A stretch of 64,000 bases of DNA, from assembly GCF_901687125.1 (NCBI RefSeq), contig NZ_CABFJY010000003.1:1-64000 (forward strand), written 5' to 3'. A program made the translations under genes and the position numbers. The number at the start of each line of letters is the position of its first letter. Positions within the stretch are counted from its first letter, which is position 1. The DNA comes from Actinobacillus vicugnae (GTDB lineage Bacteria; Pseudomonadota; Gammaproteobacteria; Enterobacterales; Pasteurellaceae). The notes beneath the pieces were generated by a model, which ran no database searches, was not told the DNA's origin, and saw only the letters and a program-made list of their open reading frames with translations. Positions 1 to 10,127 of this stretch are shown piece by piece.

Positions 1-99
1 ACCCTTCACGAGTACATGTATTACTATAACCACGAGCGTATTCAAGTGAAACTAAAAGGACTAAGCCCTGTTGAATACAGAACCCAGTCCTTGAATTAA
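1..99 (+). CDS. IS3-family transposase (OrfB), C-terminal end only
   Basis: The window opens inside a reading frame of 32 codons that ends with TAA at 97-99. Its tail contains the pattern [19 protein letters not shown], the usual C-terminus of the DDE transposase OrfB of IS3-family elements. The catalytic residues lie before the window, so it cannot be said whether the element is complete. The likely terminal inverted repeat follows directly. Family assignment is good; the subgroup is not determined. Confidence 0.8.
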   Translation, partial: TLHEYMYYYNHERIQVKLKGLSPVEYRTQSLN

Positions 100-100
100 A

Positions 101-126
101 TGTGTCTAACTTTTTGGGGTCAGATC
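101..126. mobile_element. Probable right terminal inverted repeat of the IS3-family element
   Basis: Just after the transposase stop codon lies TGTCTAACTTTTTGGGGTCA, which resembles the ends of IS3-family elements (GACCCC...AAAGTTAGAC in the other direction). The left end lies outside the window, so the pairing and any target-site duplication cannot be verified. The exact boundary is uncertain by a few bases. Confidence 0.55.
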
Positions 127-260
127 AAAGGTGGTGTTTTTATATCTGCAAATCTTTGCTGAAATTAAACCGCTTACTTAAGTGGGCATTTTTGTTATAA
201 GTTTATGTTGCGTTTATTCGGCTAGAGTACCCAATTATCAATAATGATCAAGGAGACAAT

Positions 261-1295
261 ATGGCTTTAAATTTAGCAAAATATGGGGTGATTGATTTAC
301 ACCTACACCTAGATGGCTCGCTATCTCCAGAATGGATGATAGAATGGGCTACGAAACAACAAATTCAACTTCCCTCAACTGATCCGCAAAAATTACTTTC
401 TTTCATTTCTGTTCCTCAAGATTGTAGCGACTTAAATCAGTATTTAGGTTGTTTCGAATTACCGATTTCATTATTACAAACGCCAGAAGCTTTAGCTTCA
501 TCAGTTGTTAATCTGTTACAGCGCTTAGATAAAATGGGCTTGCTTTATGTAGAAATTCGTTTTGCGCCACAACTTCATACCCAGCAAGAAATGAATCAAG
601 AACAAGTGGTATTAGCAGCAATAAAAGGTTTGCAAGCAGGTCTTGCACAAACAAACTTGTTTAAAGCAAATTTAATTTTATGTTGTATGCGTGCAGCGGA
701 TAACCAAGCGGAAAATTTAGAAACGATACGTCTTGCACATAAATATTTAAGTCAAGGTGAAGCGGGGATAGTTGCAATCGACTTAGCGGGGGCAGAGGGA
801 ATATTTCCAACTGCAAATTTTGCCACAGAGTTTAATTATGCGAATAAATTAGGCGTGCCGTTTACGTTGCATGCAGGAGAGGCTGCGGGGGCTGAGAGTG
901 TAGCGCTAGCATTAAATTTTGGTGCATCACGAATTGGACATGGCGTGCGAGCAATTCAATCAGAAACAGTTATGCATAGACTGATAGCAGACCGAACTCC
1001 ATTAGAAATGTGTCCATGCAGTAATTTGCAAACTAAAACGGTTCAGCATTTGCAAGATTATCCATTACGTGCTTTTTTGCAACGTGATGTGGTTGCAACG
1101 TTAAATAGCGATAATATGACGGTTTCGCAGACCAATGTGCAACATGAGTTTCATGTGTTACAAACGGATTATCAGCTGACGGAAGAAGAAGCAAAACAAC
1201 TTTTATTAAATGCTGTTGAGGCTACATTCCTTTCGCTTCAAGAGAAAAAAGCCTTATTACACAAAATTCACCAGCGTCATCCAGAGCTATTCTAA
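261..1295 (+). CDS. add: Adenosine deaminase
   Basis: This 344-residue protein hydrolyses adenosine (and deoxyadenosine) to inosine and ammonia in cytoplasmic purine salvage. The N-terminal metal-binding motif HLHLDGS is at residues 14-20. The LHAGE motif and GHGVR follow in the middle, and the NSDN segment near residue 280 corresponds to the NTDDP-type metal-ligand loop. Length is normal for the family. The start has a good ribosome binding site (AAGGAGA, about 6 bases upstream). The gene stands alone between the IS end and a bidirectional terminator shared with nfuA. Insertion of the IS upstream could have altered its promoter (inference). Confidence 0.93.
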   Translation: MALNLAKYGVIDLHLHLDGSLSPEWMIEWATKQQIQLPSTDPQKLLSFISVPQDCSDLNQYLGCFELPISLLQTPEALASSVVNLLQRLDKMGLLYVEIRFAPQLHTQQEMNQEQVVLAAIKGLQAGLAQTNLFKANLILCCMRAADNQAENLETIRLAHKYLSQGEAGIVAIDLAGAEGIFPTANFATEFNYANKLGVPFTLHAGEAAGAESVALALNFGASRIGHGVRAIQSETVMHRLIADRTPLEMCPCSNLQTKTVQHLQDYPLRAFLQRDVVATLNSDNMTVSQTNVQHEFHVLQTDYQLTEEEAKQLLLNAVEATFLSLQEKKALLHKIHQRHPELF

Positions 1296-1323
1296 CAAGC
1301 GGTTAAATTTCTCTTAAAATTGA

Positions 1324-1360
1324 CAAAAAAGCACGAGTTAAATGCTCGTGCTTTGTATTT
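1324..1360. terminator. Bidirectional terminator between add and nfuA
   Basis: Inverted repeat AAAGCACGAG (1328-1337) / CTCGTGCTTT (1345-1354), loop of 7, with an A-run before it and a T-rich stretch after it. It fits a rho-independent terminator serving both convergent genes. Confidence 0.8.
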
Positions 1361-1361
1361 T

Positions 1362-1958
1362 TTAGTAGTAAGAATGTTCACCGTGTTGATGTTCAGTAAC
1401 GTCTTTTACTCCGACTAACTCATCAGGGAACATTGCTAATAACTGTTTTTCGATCCCTTCTTTAAGGGTTACATCTACCATTGAACAGCCATTACAGCCA
1501 CCACCAAATTGGAGGATTGCATATTTATCTTCTGTTACTTCAATTAAAGTTACTCGACCGCCATGACTTGCCAATTGTGGATTGACTTGCGTTTGGATCA
1601 CATAATCTAAACGCTCAATAAAAGGCGCATCATCTGCAACTTTACGCATTTTCGCATTTGGTGCTTTAAGGGTAAGTTGTGATCCCATTGGATCTGTTAC
1701 GTAATCAATCTCAGCTTCATCTAAAAACGGTAAGCTAATTTCATCCACAAATGCAGAAAAACCTTCGTATTCAAATTGCGTATCAGTTTCTTCTACCGCA
1801 TTTGGTGGGCAGTAAGATACGCCACATTCTGCGTTAGGGCTACCTGGATTTACCACAAAAATACGGATATTGGTATTCTCTTCTTGTTGCTCTAAAAGGC
1901 GACGAAAATGTGTTTGTGCTGCTTCCGAAATTGAGATATGAATTGCTTCTTGTTCCAT
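1362..1958 (-). CDS. nfuA: Fe/S biogenesis protein NfuA
   Basis: NfuA receives a 4Fe-4S cluster and delivers it to client apoproteins, especially under oxidative stress or iron limitation. The 198-residue sequence shows the two-domain layout: a degenerate A-type (IscA-like) domain at about residues 7-100 and a C-terminal Nfu domain with the cluster-binding CNGC (C155, C158) in the context [12 protein letters not shown]. Length is close to the E. coli protein. It is a single gene, convergent with add. It has the usual Pasteurellaceae form, apart from a His-rich tail (HQHGEHSYY). Confidence 0.94.
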   Translation of the reverse strand: MEQEAIHISISEAAQTHFRRLLEQQEENTNIRIFVVNPGSPNAECGVSYCPPNAVEETDTQFEYEGFSAFVDEISLPFLDEAEIDYVTDPMGSQLTLKAPNAKMRKVADDAPFIERLDYVIQTQVNPQLASHGGRVTLIEVTEDKYAILQFGGGCNGCSMVDVTLKEGIEKQLLAMFPDELVGVKDVTEHQHGEHSYY

Positions 1959-2122
1959 GATAAGTTTCCAAATTCGTTATTAAATTGAGTAAAACTGTCG
2001 GATATTTTACGCCTTACAAGCGGTTTTTTCTACCCAAAATTTTACCAAAATCAATTGTTAAAAAATTTGCAAAAAGTTTCAAAAATGTAACCGCTTGTTT
2101 TTCGAAAAACAAAGGATTTTTT

Positions 2123-2142
2123 CTTACCTCTTTAGAGGTAAG
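2123..2142. repeat. Perfect inverted repeat upstream of nqrA
   Basis: CTTACCTC and GAGGTAAG are separated by TTTA. The element lacks a T-run on the side needed for a terminator on either strand, so an operator or an RNA hairpin is more likely. The function is unknown. Confidence 0.6.
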
Positions 2143-2378
2143 TTAAAAAAGTTTGGCTAATAAATATTGATTTACTTCAAATATTCAAGGGCTAAAGCCT
2201 TAAAAACGTGTGTTTTTGTGGAAAGTTAGCTCGTTTTTGAGGTAAAATACGTCGTTTATTTTATCCTGTGAATTAATAGCAAGATAAGACGCCAAATTTG
2301 AGAACTTAATGTAACTTTTTAGAAACAAGTGGGGGAATTCGTTTGTTTTTAAATGCAAAGTTACGGCTCAAGAGAAGT

Positions 2379-2399
2379 GATTACGATTTTTTCGTAATC
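2379..2399 (+). promoter_or_regulatory. 5' leader hairpin before nqrA
   Basis: GATTACGA / TCGTAATC with a five-T loop, ending 34 bases before the nqrA start codon and followed by TGATTTTTAA. It could be a weak attenuator or an mRNA-stabilising hairpin in the nqr leader. Only the inverted repeat itself is observed. Confidence 0.45.
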
Positions 2400-2433
2400 T
2401 GATTTTTAACCCAACAAAAGTAGTGCAAATAAT

Positions 2434-3765
2434 ATGATTACAATCAAAAAAGGCTTGGATTTACCTATTGCGGGTACGCCAGCACAAGTAATCCATAACG
2501 GCAATACCGTTAATGAAGTTGCGATGCTTGGTGAAGAATATGTGGGTATGCGTCCTTCTATGAAAGTTCGTGAAGGCGATGTAGTGAAAAAAGGTCAAGT
2601 TCTTTTTGAAGATAAAAAGAACCCTGGCGTAGTATTTACTGCTCCTGCAAGCGGTACGGTAGTAACAATCAACCGTGGCGAAAAACGTGTTCTTCAATCA
2701 GTCGTAATCAAAGTTGAGGGTGATGAGCAAATTACCTTTACAAGCTATGAAGCTGCGCAATTAGCTTCTTTATCAGCTGAACAAATAAGAACAAACCTTG
2801 TTGAATCAGGTTTATGGACTGCGTTCCGTACACGTCCATTCAGCAAAGTTCCAGCGGTGGATGCAACTCCTGCATCAATTTTCGTTAATGCAATGGATAC
2901 TAATCCATTAAGTGCTGATCCAGCAGTGATCATTAATGAATATAAAAATGACTTTGAACATGGCTTAACGGTATTAACTCGTTTAGGCGTTAAAGTGAAC
3001 TTAGTTAAAGCGGCGGGGGCAAATGTTCCATCAATTAGCGGTGTAAATACTCATGAATTTGCAGGTCGTCATCCAGCAGGTTTGGTAGGTACACACATTC
3101 ACTTCATTGATCCCGTTGGATTAACCAAAAGTGTATGGCACTTAAACTATCAAGATGTGATTGCAATCGGCAAATTATTCACAACGGGTGAATTATTTAC
3201 CGATCGTGTGGTAGCACTTGCTGGCCCACAAGTAAAAACACCTCGTTTAGTGCGTACTCGTCTTGGGGCAAACCTTTCACAATTAACAGCTAATGAGCTA
3301 AATGCAGGTGAAAACCGTGTAATTTCTGGTTCTGTGTTAAGTGGTGCAACAGCTACGGGTCCTGTTGATTACTTAGGACGCTATGCGTTACAAGTTTCTG
3401 TACTTGCAGAAGGCCGTGAGAAAGAACTATTTGGTTGGATTATGCCAGGTTCGGATAAATTCTCTATTACACGTACTGTATTAGGTCATTTCAGCAAAAA
3501 ATTATTTAACTTCACGACTGCAGTTCACGGTGGTGAGCGTGCAATGGTGCCAATTGGCGCATATGAGCGTGTAATGCCGTTAGATATTATTCCTACGTTA
3601 TTACTTCGTGATTTAGCTGCTGGCGATACCGATTCTGCGCAAAACTTAGGTTGTTTAGAGCTAGATGAAGAAGATTTAGCATTATGTACTTATGTTTGCC
3701 CAGGTAAAAATAACTACGGTCCGATGTTACGTGCTGCGTTAGATAAGATCGAGAAGGAAGGTTAA
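2434..3765 (+). CDS. nqrA: Na+-translocating NADH:quinone reductase subunit A
   Basis: NqrA is the peripheral cytoplasmic subunit of the sodium-pumping NADH:ubiquinone oxidoreductase, associated with quinone interaction. At 443 residues it is normal length. The N-terminus [16 protein letters not shown] is diagnostic. It is the first gene of a six-gene operon in canonical order nqrABCDEF. Four bases separate it from nqrB. A good Shine-Dalgarno sequence before the ATG is not obvious. Confidence 0.96.
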   Translation: MITIKKGLDLPIAGTPAQVIHNGNTVNEVAMLGEEYVGMRPSMKVREGDVVKKGQVLFEDKKNPGVVFTAPASGTVVTINRGEKRVLQSVVIKVEGDEQITFTSYEAAQLASLSAEQIRTNLVESGLWTAFRTRPFSKVPAVDATPASIFVNAMDTNPLSADPAVIINEYKNDFEHGLTVLTRLGVKVNLVKAAGANVPSISGVNTHEFAGRHPAGLVGTHIHFIDPVGLTKSVWHLNYQDVIAIGKLFTTGELFTDRVVALAGPQVKTPRLVRTRLGANLSQLTANELNAGENRVISGSVLSGATATGPVDYLGRYALQVSVLAEGREKELFGWIMPGSDKFSITRTVLGHFSKKLFNFTTAVHGGERAMVPIGAYERVMPLDIIPTLLLRDLAAGDTDSAQNLGCLELDEEDLALCTYVCPGKNNYGPMLRAALDKIEKEG

Positions 3766-3769
3766 TAAA

Positions 3770-5002
3770 ATGGGTTTAAAAAATCTTTTTGAAAAGATGG
3801 AACCTGCGTTTCACAAAGGTGGAAAATATGAGAAATGGTACACGCTTTTTGAAGCGACATATACCATTCTTTATACACCTGGTACAGTGACTCGTAAAGA
3901 TTCACACGTTCGTGATGCGTTAGATTCTAAACGTATGATGATCATCGTATGGTTGGCATTATTCCCAGCAATGTTCTGGGGCATGTACAACGTAGGTGCG
4001 CAAGCTATTCTTGCTACAAGCCACTTAGGTACATTAGCGGATTCAATCGCAAATAACTGGCACTATGGTTTTTCAGATGCATTAGGCGCAACATTAACTG
4101 CAGATGCTGGTTGGGGGAGCAAAATGTTGCTTGGTGCAACATACTTCCTACCTATCTACTTAACGGTTTTCCTAGTAGGTGGTTTCTGGGAAGTGGTATT
4201 TGCAATGGTGCGTAAGCATGAAATCAACGAAGGTTTCTTCGTTACTTCTATCTTATTAGCATTAATTGTTCCACCAACTTTACCATTATGGCAAGCTGCA
4301 CTTGCAACAACATTTGGTGTTGTTGTTGCAAAAGAAGTGTTTGGTGGTGTAGGTAAAAACTTTATGAACCCAGCATTAGCAGGTCGTGCGTTTTTATTCT
4401 TCGCTTATCCAGCACAAATCTCAGGTGATTTAGTGTGGACTGCAGCAGACGGCTTCTCTGGTGCAACAGCACTTTCACAATGGGCACAAGGTGGTCAAGG
4501 TGCGCTTAAACATGTAGTAACTGGTCAAGAAATTACTTGGATGGATGCTTTCTTAGGTAATATTCCTGGTTCAATCGGTGAAGTTTCAACGCTTATGTTA
4601 ATCATCGGTGCTGCAATTATCGTGTTCACACGCATTGCTTCATGGCGCATTATTGCTGGCGTTATGATTGGTATGGCTGCAACTGCAACAGTATTTAACT
4701 TAATCGGTTCAAACACCAACCCGCTATTCTCTATGCCATGGCATTGGCACTTAGTGTTAGGTGGTTTCGCATTAGGTATGTTCTTTATGGCGACAGACCC
4801 TGTATCAGCTGCATTTACTAATAAAGGTAAATGGTGGTACGGTGCGTTAATCGGTTGTATGTGTGTTGTTATCCGTGTAGCAAACCCAGCGTACCCAGAA
4901 GGTATGATGTTAGCAATTTTATTCGCTAACTTATTTGCTCCGATCTTCGACTACTTAGTAGTTCAAGGCAATATCAAACGTAGAAAAGCGAAGGCGGCAT
5001 AA
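3770..5002 (+). CDS. nqrB: Na+-NQR subunit B
   Basis: Multi-spanning membrane subunit (410 residues) that takes part in the sodium channel and carries FMN. The flavinylation motif S-G-A-T is at residues 230-233 (context [11 protein letters not shown]), so the FMN would be phosphoester-linked to Thr233; this linkage is known for the family. Many hydrophobic helices are visible. The transferase apbE lies 3.4 kb downstream. It is spaced 1 base from nqrC. Confidence 0.96.
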   Translation: MGLKNLFEKMEPAFHKGGKYEKWYTLFEATYTILYTPGTVTRKDSHVRDALDSKRMMIIVWLALFPAMFWGMYNVGAQAILATSHLGTLADSIANNWHYGFSDALGATLTADAGWGSKMLLGATYFLPIYLTVFLVGGFWEVVFAMVRKHEINEGFFVTSILLALIVPPTLPLWQAALATTFGVVVAKEVFGGVGKNFMNPALAGRAFLFFAYPAQISGDLVWTAADGFSGATALSQWAQGGQGALKHVVTGQEITWMDAFLGNIPGSIGEVSTLMLIIGAAIIVFTRIASWRIIAGVMIGMAATATVFNLIGSNTNPLFSMPWHWHLVLGGFALGMFFMATDPVSAAFTNKGKWWYGALIGCMCVVIRVANPAYPEGMMLAILFANLFAPIFDYLVVQGNIKRRKAKAA

Positions 5003-5003
5003 G

Positions 5004-5777
5004 ATGGCTAAATTTAATAAAGATAGCGTAGGCGGTACTTTAACCGTTGTTGTGTTATTAAGTTTAATCTGTTCTCTTATCGTAGCGGGTGCAGCAGTAT
5101 TGCTAAAACCTACGCAAGATATTCAGAAAGTGCTTGATAAACAGAAAAATATTTTACAAGCAGCGGGTTTAATGCAACCAAATACTAATGTGCAAGAAAC
5201 CTATGCAAAATTCATTGAGCCAAAAATCGTTGATTTAGCAACGGGTGATTATGTTGAAGGCGTAACAAACTTTGATGCAAAAGCTGCAGCGAAAGATCCT
5301 GCACAAAATGTAGCGATCAACCCAGCAGACGATAAAGCAAATATCAAAGTGCGTGCTAAATATGCAGAAGTATATTTAGTAAAAAACGAAGCGGGTAACG
5401 TAAGTCAAGTAGTACTTCCAATGTACGGTAATGGTTTATGGTCAATTATGTACGGCTTCGTTGCGGTTCAACCTGATGCTAACACAGTAAATGGTATTAC
5501 TTACTATGAGCAAGGTGAAACTGCAGGTCTTGGTGGTGAAATCGCAAATCCAAACTGGCAGAAAAACTTTGTAGGTAAGAAATTATTCAACGCAAATAAT
5601 GAAGTTGCATTAACTGTAGGTAAAGGCGCTTCAGCAGATAAAGAGCATGGTGTTGATGGCTTATCGGGTGCAACACTTACTTCAAACGGCGTAGATGGTT
5701 CATTTAAATATTGGTTTGGTGCTAATGGTTTTGGTCCATATTTAGCCAAATTTAAAGCAGCAATGGGAGCTAACTAA
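5004..5777 (+). CDS. nqrC: Na+-NQR subunit C
   Basis: A 257-residue subunit with one N-terminal membrane helix (about residues 13-35) and a periplasmic FMN-binding domain. The flavinylation motif S-G-A-T is at residues 221-224 (context [12 protein letters not shown]), giving Thr224 as the predicted FMN site. It passes electrons within the complex. Its stop overlaps the nqrD start by one base (TAATG), implying translational coupling. Confidence 0.96.
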   Translation: MAKFNKDSVGGTLTVVVLLSLICSLIVAGAAVLLKPTQDIQKVLDKQKNILQAAGLMQPNTNVQETYAKFIEPKIVDLATGDYVEGVTNFDAKAAAKDPAQNVAINPADDKANIKVRAKYAEVYLVKNEAGNVSQVVLPMYGNGLWSIMYGFVAVQPDANTVNGITYYEQGETAGLGGEIANPNWQKNFVGKKLFNANNEVALTVGKGASADKEHGVDGLSGATLTSNGVDGSFKYWFGANGFGPYLAKFKAAMGAN

Positions 5778-6400
5778 TGGCGAGTAATAATCTTAAAAAG
5801 TTATTGTTATCTCCGATCGCAGATAACAACCCAATTGCATTACAGATCCTAGGTATCTGTTCTGCATTGGCGGTAACGACTCAGCTACAAACAGCATTTG
5901 TTATGGCGATTGCAGTAAGTTTGGTTACTGCGTTCTCTAGCCTGTTTATTTCAATGATTCGTAACTATATTCCTAATAGTATTCGTATCATTGTTCAAAT
6001 GGCGATTATTGCATCACTTGTGATCTTAGTTGACCAAGTGTTACGTGCGTATGCATATGATTTATCGAAACAGCTTTCTGTATTCGTTGGTCTTATCATT
6101 ACTAACTGTATTGTAATGGGGCGTGCAGAAGCATTCGCAATGAAATCTGGTCCAGTAGAAAGTTTTGTAGATGGTATTGGTAACGGTTTAGGTTATGGTG
6201 CAATGTTAATTATTGTTGCATTTTTCCGTGAATTAATTGGTTCAGGTAAAATCTTCGGTATTACTGTATTAGAAACTATTCAAAACGGTGGCTGGTATCA
6301 AGCAAACGGTTTATTCCTATTAGCACCAAGTGCGTTCTTTATTATCGGATTTGTTATCTGGGCAATTAGAACGTGGAAGCCAGAACAAGTGGAGAAATAA
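5777..6400 (+). CDS. nqrD: Na+-NQR subunit D
   Basis: A 207-residue integral membrane subunit of the RnfA/NqrDE family, homologous to RsxE in the second complex of this window (30647-31333). It shows the conserved [13 protein letters not shown] segment. NqrD and NqrE together form the membrane part that holds an iron centre. It overlaps nqrC by one base and is followed by nqrE after one base. Confidence 0.95.
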   Translation: MASNNLKKLLLSPIADNNPIALQILGICSALAVTTQLQTAFVMAIAVSLVTAFSSLFISMIRNYIPNSIRIIVQMAIIASLVILVDQVLRAYAYDLSKQLSVFVGLIITNCIVMGRAEAFAMKSGPVESFVDGIGNGLGYGAMLIIVAFFRELIGSGKIFGITVLETIQNGGWYQANGLFLLAPSAFFIIGFVIWAIRTWKPEQVEK

Positions 6401-6401
6401 G

Positions 6402-6998
6402 ATGGAACATTATTTAAGTCTATTTGTTAAGTCTGTATTCATTGAGAATATGGCACTTTCTTTCTTCCTTGGTATGTGTACATTCCTTGCGGTGTCTAAG
6501 AAAGTTTCAACAGCTTTTGGTTTAGGTATTGCGGTAATCGTAGTATTAGGTATTGCGGTACCTGCAAACCAATTAGTTTACACACACGTGCTAAAAGCAG
6601 ATGCACTAGTTCAGGGAGTAGATTTAAGCTTCTTAAACTTTATTACCTTTATCGGTGTTATTGCAGCACTTGTTCAAATTCTTGAAATGATTTTGGATAA
6701 GTTCTTCCCTGCTTTATATAGTGCATTAGGTATCTTCTTACCATTAATTACCGTAAACTGTGCGATTTTTGGTGGTGTGTCATTCATGGTTCAACGTGAA
6801 TACAACTTCACTGAATCAGTGGTTTATGGTATCGGTGCAGGTACAGGCTGGATGCTAGCAATTGTAGCACTTGCAGGTTTAACTGAAAAAATGAAATATG
6901 CTGATGTTCCAGCAGGTCTTCGTGGTTTAGGCATCACCTTTATTACGGTAGGCTTAATGGCGTTAGGTTTCATGTCATTCTCAGGCATTCAATTATAA
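6402..6998 (+). CDS. nqrE: Na+-NQR subunit E
   Basis: A 198-residue integral membrane protein of the RnfA/NqrDE family, homologous to RsxA. The open frame extends upstream to 6330, but the family N-terminus [20 protein letters not shown] begins at the ATG at 6402, one base after the nqrD stop, so that start was chosen. The conserved TVNCAIFGG segment is present. With NqrD it forms the inverted pair of membrane subunits. Confidence 0.95.
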   Translation: MEHYLSLFVKSVFIENMALSFFLGMCTFLAVSKKVSTAFGLGIAVIVVLGIAVPANQLVYTHVLKADALVQGVDLSFLNFITFIGVIAALVQILEMILDKFFPALYSALGIFLPLITVNCAIFGGVSFMVQREYNFTESVVYGIGAGTGWMLAIVALAGLTEKMKYADVPAGLRGLGITFITVGLMALGFMSFSGIQL

Positions 6999-7008
6999 GG
7001 AGCATATC

Positions 7009-8238
7009 GTGGATAGTAATTTTATTTTCGGTATTGTCGCATTTACTGCTCTGGTATTAGTGCTTGCGGTGATCATTCTTTTCGCTAAATCAAAATTAGT
7101 GGATTCTGGTGATATCACCATCTCAATTAACAATGACCCTGAAAAAGGTATTACCCTTCCAGCAGGCGGAAAATTGCTTGGCGCTTTAGCGAGCAAAGGT
7201 ATTTTCGTATCAAGTGCTTGTGGTGGTGGTGGCTCATGTGGTCAATGTAAAGTACAAGTAAAATCTGGCGGTGGTGAGATTCTTCCAACCGAGTTATCAC
7301 ATATTTCTAAGAAAGAAGCGAAAGAAGGCTGGCGTTTAGCGTGTCAGGTAAACGTGAAATCTTCAATGGATGTTGAACTTCCTGAAGAAATCTTTGGTGT
7401 AAAAAAATGGGAATGTACGGTTATTTCTAACGATAACAAAGCAACCTTTATCAAAGAACTTAAACTTCAAATTCCTGAAGGTGAAGAAGTACCTTTCCGT
7501 GCGGGTGGTTATATTCAGATTGAAGCAGAGCCTCATACAGTTAATTATAAAGACTTCGATATTCCAAAAGAGTATCACGAAGACTGGGATAAATTTAACT
7601 TATGGCGCTATGTGTCAAAAGTGGATGAGCATATCATTCGTGCATACTCAATGGCTTCATATCCAGAAGAGAAAGGCATTATTATGCTTAATGTGCGTAT
7701 TGCAACGCCTCCACCACGTAACCCAGATGTACCACCAGGTCAAATGTCGTCATATATTTGGTCATTAAAACCAGGTGATAAAGTGACTATTTCTGGACCG
7801 TTCGGTGAATTCTTCGCGAAAGACACTGATAATGAAATGGTGTTTATCGGTGGTGGTGCTGGTATGGCGCCAATGCGTTCACATATTTTTGACCAATTAA
7901 AACGCTTAAAATCTAAACGTAAAATGTCATTCTGGTACGGTGCTCGTTCTAAACGTGAAATCTTCTATCAAGAAGACTTTGACCAATTAGCGGCAGAAAA
8001 TGATAACTTTGAATGGCACGTAGCGCTTTCAGATGCGTTACCAGAAGATAACTGGACAGGTTATACAGGCTTTATTCATAACGTACTTTATGAAAATTAT
8101 CTGAAAAATCATGAAGCACCAGAAGACTGCGAATACTATATGTGTGGTCCTCCAGTGATGAATGCAGCGGTAATCGGTATGCTGAAGAGCTTAGGTGTTG
8201 AAGACGAAAATATCTTATTAGATGATTTCGGTGGTTAA
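7009..8238 (+). CDS. nqrF: Na+-NQR subunit F (NADH dehydrogenase component)
   Basis: NqrF is the electron entry point: it oxidises NADH through FAD and a 2Fe-2S cluster. One N-terminal membrane helix (about residues 5-27) is followed by a plant-type ferredoxin domain with Cys71, Cys77, Cys80 and Cys112 ([11 protein letters not shown]...). A ferredoxin-reductase module comes next, with the FAD motif RAYSMASYP and the NADH-site [11 protein letters not shown]. Total length is 409 residues. The start is GTG, preceded by TAAGGAG. It is the last gene of the nqr operon and is followed by an inverted uptake-signal pair. Confidence 0.96.
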   Translation: MDSNFIFGIVAFTALVLVLAVIILFAKSKLVDSGDITISINNDPEKGITLPAGGKLLGALASKGIFVSSACGGGGSCGQCKVQVKSGGGEILPTELSHISKKEAKEGWRLACQVNVKSSMDVELPEEIFGVKKWECTVISNDNKATFIKELKLQIPEGEEVPFRAGGYIQIEAEPHTVNYKDFDIPKEYHEDWDKFNLWRYVSKVDEHIIRAYSMASYPEEKGIIMLNVRIATPPPRNPDVPPGQMSSYIWSLKPGDKVTISGPFGEFFAKDTDNEMVFIGGGAGMAPMRSHIFDQLKRLKSKRKMSFWYGARSKREIFYQEDFDQLAAENDNFEWHVALSDALPEDNWTGYTGFIHNVLYENYLKNHEAPEDCEYYMCGPPVMNAAVIGMLKSLGVEDENILLDDFGG

Positions 8239-8252
8239 TACTTAACTCTCTG

Positions 8253-8297
8253 ACAAGCGGTCAAATTTGCAGAATTTTTTGCAAATTTGACCGCTTA
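8253..8297. terminator. Inverted uptake-signal pair, likely terminator after nqrF
   Basis: Two uptake-signal cores in opposite orientation (ACAAGCGGT at 8253 and ACCGCTTA ending 8297) with extended complementary arms (GTCAAATTTGCA.../TGCAAATTTGAC) form a long stem. Such pairs commonly act as terminators in Pasteurellaceae. It separates nqrF from apbE. Confidence 0.7.
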
Positions 8298-8394
8298 TAT
8301 ATAAATTTTATTTAGAAAATACTCTTTTTATGGCATTTTCTAAATAAAATTTGCAACATTACGAAATATTACCTTTTTTTAAATCATTAAAAGT

Positions 8395-9435
8395 ATGAAA
8401 CTAAAATCTCTTTTTATTTTTGCAATCTTTTCCTTATTTTTAACCGCTTGTAACAAAACTCCAGAGCAAATTACCTTACAAGGTAAAACGATGGGGACGA
8501 CTTACACCATAAAATATATTGATGATGGTAATGCAAAAGATTTACCAACTTCGGAAGAAATGCAAAAGCAGTTAGACAGCATATTGGTTGCGGTAAATAA
8601 TGAAATGTCTACTTACCAAAAATCTTCGCAAATTAGCCATTTCAACCAATTAAGTACGGTAGGGCAAGCGGTCAATATTTCTCAAGATTTTGCAAAAGTG
8701 GTTGCTGAAGCAATTAGGCTGAACCAAATAACTGAAGGGGCATTAGACGTTACTGTCGGGCCTTTAGTCAATTTATGGGGATTTGGTCCAGATAAACGCC
8801 TTAATAAAGTGCCTTCTGCTGAACAAATTTCTGAACGAGCAAAAGCAGTAGGGATTGAAAAACTAAAATTGGTTACGGGTGAACAGCCATCATTAATTAA
8901 ATTAGTGCCAGATCTCTATCTCGATTTGTCTTCAATTGCTAAAGGTTTTGGTGTTGATAAGCTTGCAGAGCATTTAGAAGGCTTTGATATTGCTAATTAT
9001 CTGGTTGAAATCGGTGGTGAATTACGTGGCAAAGGCAAAAATTTACAAGGCGTTGATTGGCGCATCGCAATTGAACAGCCAACCTTAGTACAAGGTCAAT
9101 CAGCACAAATTACCGTGCCATTACATAATCTTGCTATGGCAACATCAGGTAACTACCGCAACTATTTTGAAGATGAGCAAGGCAACCGCCTTTCGCATAT
9201 TATTAATCCGAAAGAATTACGCCCTGTAAATCATAAATTAGCTTCTATTACCGTATTTTCGCCAACGACGATGACGGCAGATGGTTTATCCACTGGTTTA
9301 TTTGTATTAGGTCCAGAAAAAGCACTTGAAGTGGCAGAACGTGAAAATTTGGCTGTTTTCTTGATTATTAAAAATGGCGATACTTTTGAAACGAAAATGT
9401 CGAGTGCATTTGAAACATTAATTAACCAAAAATAA
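8395..9435 (+). CDS. apbE: FAD:protein FMN transferase (ApbE)
   Basis: ApbE transfers FMN from FAD to a threonine in S/T-G-A-T motifs of exported or membrane proteins. The 346-residue sequence begins with a lipoprotein signal peptide (lipobox LTAC, Cys19), so it should be anchored on the periplasmic side. Family motifs GKTMGTTYTIKY, LDLSSIAKGFGVD and the Asp/Thr metal site near the C-terminus (TMTADGLSTGLFVLG) are visible. Targets in this window are NqrB Thr233, NqrC Thr224, RsxG Thr175 and RsxD. It is followed after 12 bases by nqrM. Confidence 0.95.
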   Translation: MKLKSLFIFAIFSLFLTACNKTPEQITLQGKTMGTTYTIKYIDDGNAKDLPTSEEMQKQLDSILVAVNNEMSTYQKSSQISHFNQLSTVGQAVNISQDFAKVVAEAIRLNQITEGALDVTVGPLVNLWGFGPDKRLNKVPSAEQISERAKAVGIEKLKLVTGEQPSLIKLVPDLYLDLSSIAKGFGVDKLAEHLEGFDIANYLVEIGGELRGKGKNLQGVDWRIAIEQPTLVQGQSAQITVPLHNLAMATSGNYRNYFEDEQGNRLSHIINPKELRPVNHKLASITVFSPTTMTADGLSTGLFVLGPEKALEVAERENLAVFLIIKNGDTFETKMSSAFETLINQK

Positions 9436-9447
9436 TTGGAGTGAACA

Positions 9448-9693
9448 ATGGAAACATTATTAATTACTTTCGGCTTTTTTATTGCTGTGATTTTTGCGAT
9501 GTCGATTGGTTTTATTATCAAAGGTAAAACTATTAAAGGTAGCTGTGGCGGCATTACCGCATTAGGTATGAAAAAAATGTGCGACTGCGAAGAGCCTTGC
9601 GATAACTTAAAAGCAAAAATGGCAGACGGCACAGCGGATCCTGAAGAAGTTGCTCGTTTTAATAAAGAACCTCAATTTTATGAAGTGAAATAA
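9448..9693 (+). CDS. nqrM: Na+-NQR maturation factor NqrM (DUF539)
   Basis: An 81-residue protein with one N-terminal membrane helix (about residues 4-24) and a short cytoplasmic tail rich in cysteine: Cys33, Cys45, Cys47, Cys51. In Vibrio, NqrM is needed to assemble functional Na+-NQR, probably by supplying iron to the NqrD/NqrE site. Its place right behind apbE and the nqr operon supports that role. It has a good ribosome binding site (TTGGAGTG). Confidence 0.93.
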   Translation: METLLITFGFFIAVIFAMSIGFIIKGKTIKGSCGGITALGMKKMCDCEEPCDNLKAKMADGTADPEEVARFNKEPQFYEVK

Positions 9694-9713
9694 CCTTTTG
9701 AGGGAGCTGTACA

Positions 9714-10127
9714 ATGCAAAATATTCGTTTTAAACAGCGCCTGGATAATTATTGTAAAGCGGTGGATTATTTACAGGCAGAGATCAGCCAGTATGCGGAT
9801 ACAGAGCTAGATATAGTAAAAAAAGGCATTGTTCAGAGTTTTGAGATTACCCATGAACTAGCGTGGAAACTCATGCAGGATATTCTGAAAGAAGAAGGTG
9901 AGCAGGATATTTTTGGCTCTAAAACCGCCACACGGTTGGCATTTAATCGAGGGCTCATTTCTCAAGGTGAAATTTGGTTAGATATGGTGAAAAGCCGTAA
10001 CTTAACTGTTCATACTTATGATGAAATGATTTTAACTGAAGAATTTAACAAAATTATTCATCGTTATTTGCCATTATTTATTGAGTTTAAACAAAGACTT
10101 CAACAGTTATGGCAGAATTTGGATTAA
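9714..10127 (+). CDS. HEPN-domain protein, HI0074/HepT family
   Basis: This 137-residue, mostly alpha-helical protein belongs to the nucleotidyltransferase-substrate-binding family typified by H. influenzae HI0074. It carries the HEPN motif RX4HXY as R95-NLTV-H100-T-Y102, the signature of HepT toxins (RNases), in which the Tyr is polyAMPylated by the partner MNT antitoxin. The next gene encodes that partner and overlaps it by 19 bases. It could therefore be a HepT/MntA toxin-antitoxin pair; toxicity is inferred, not shown. A broken second pair lies at 61193-61931. Confidence 0.88.
   Translation: MQNIRFKQRLDNYCKAVDYLQAEISQYADTELDIVKKGIVQSFEITHELAWKLMQDILKEEGEQDIFGSKTATRLAFNRGLISQGEIWLDMVKSRNLTVHTYDEMILTEEFNKIIHRYLPLFIEFKQRLQQLWQNLD

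Larger units (their letters stand above)
1959..2433. other. 475-bp leader region between nfuA and nqrA
   Basis: No convincing gene is present. The region contains two uptake-signal cores in opposite orientation (about 2017 and 2090), a perfect 8-bp inverted repeat at 2123-2142 and a second hairpin at 2379-2399 close to nqrA. It must hold the promoters for the divergent nfuA and nqr transcripts. No promoter could be assigned with confidence. Confidence 0.6.

Noticed and set aside
7481-7768. 95-codon plus-strand frame inside nqrF
   Set aside because: It is an out-of-frame shadow within the strongly conserved NqrF coding sequence.
9231-9632. 133-codon minus-strand frame
   Set aside because: It is antisense to the apbE 3' end and nqrM, both of which are clear genes.
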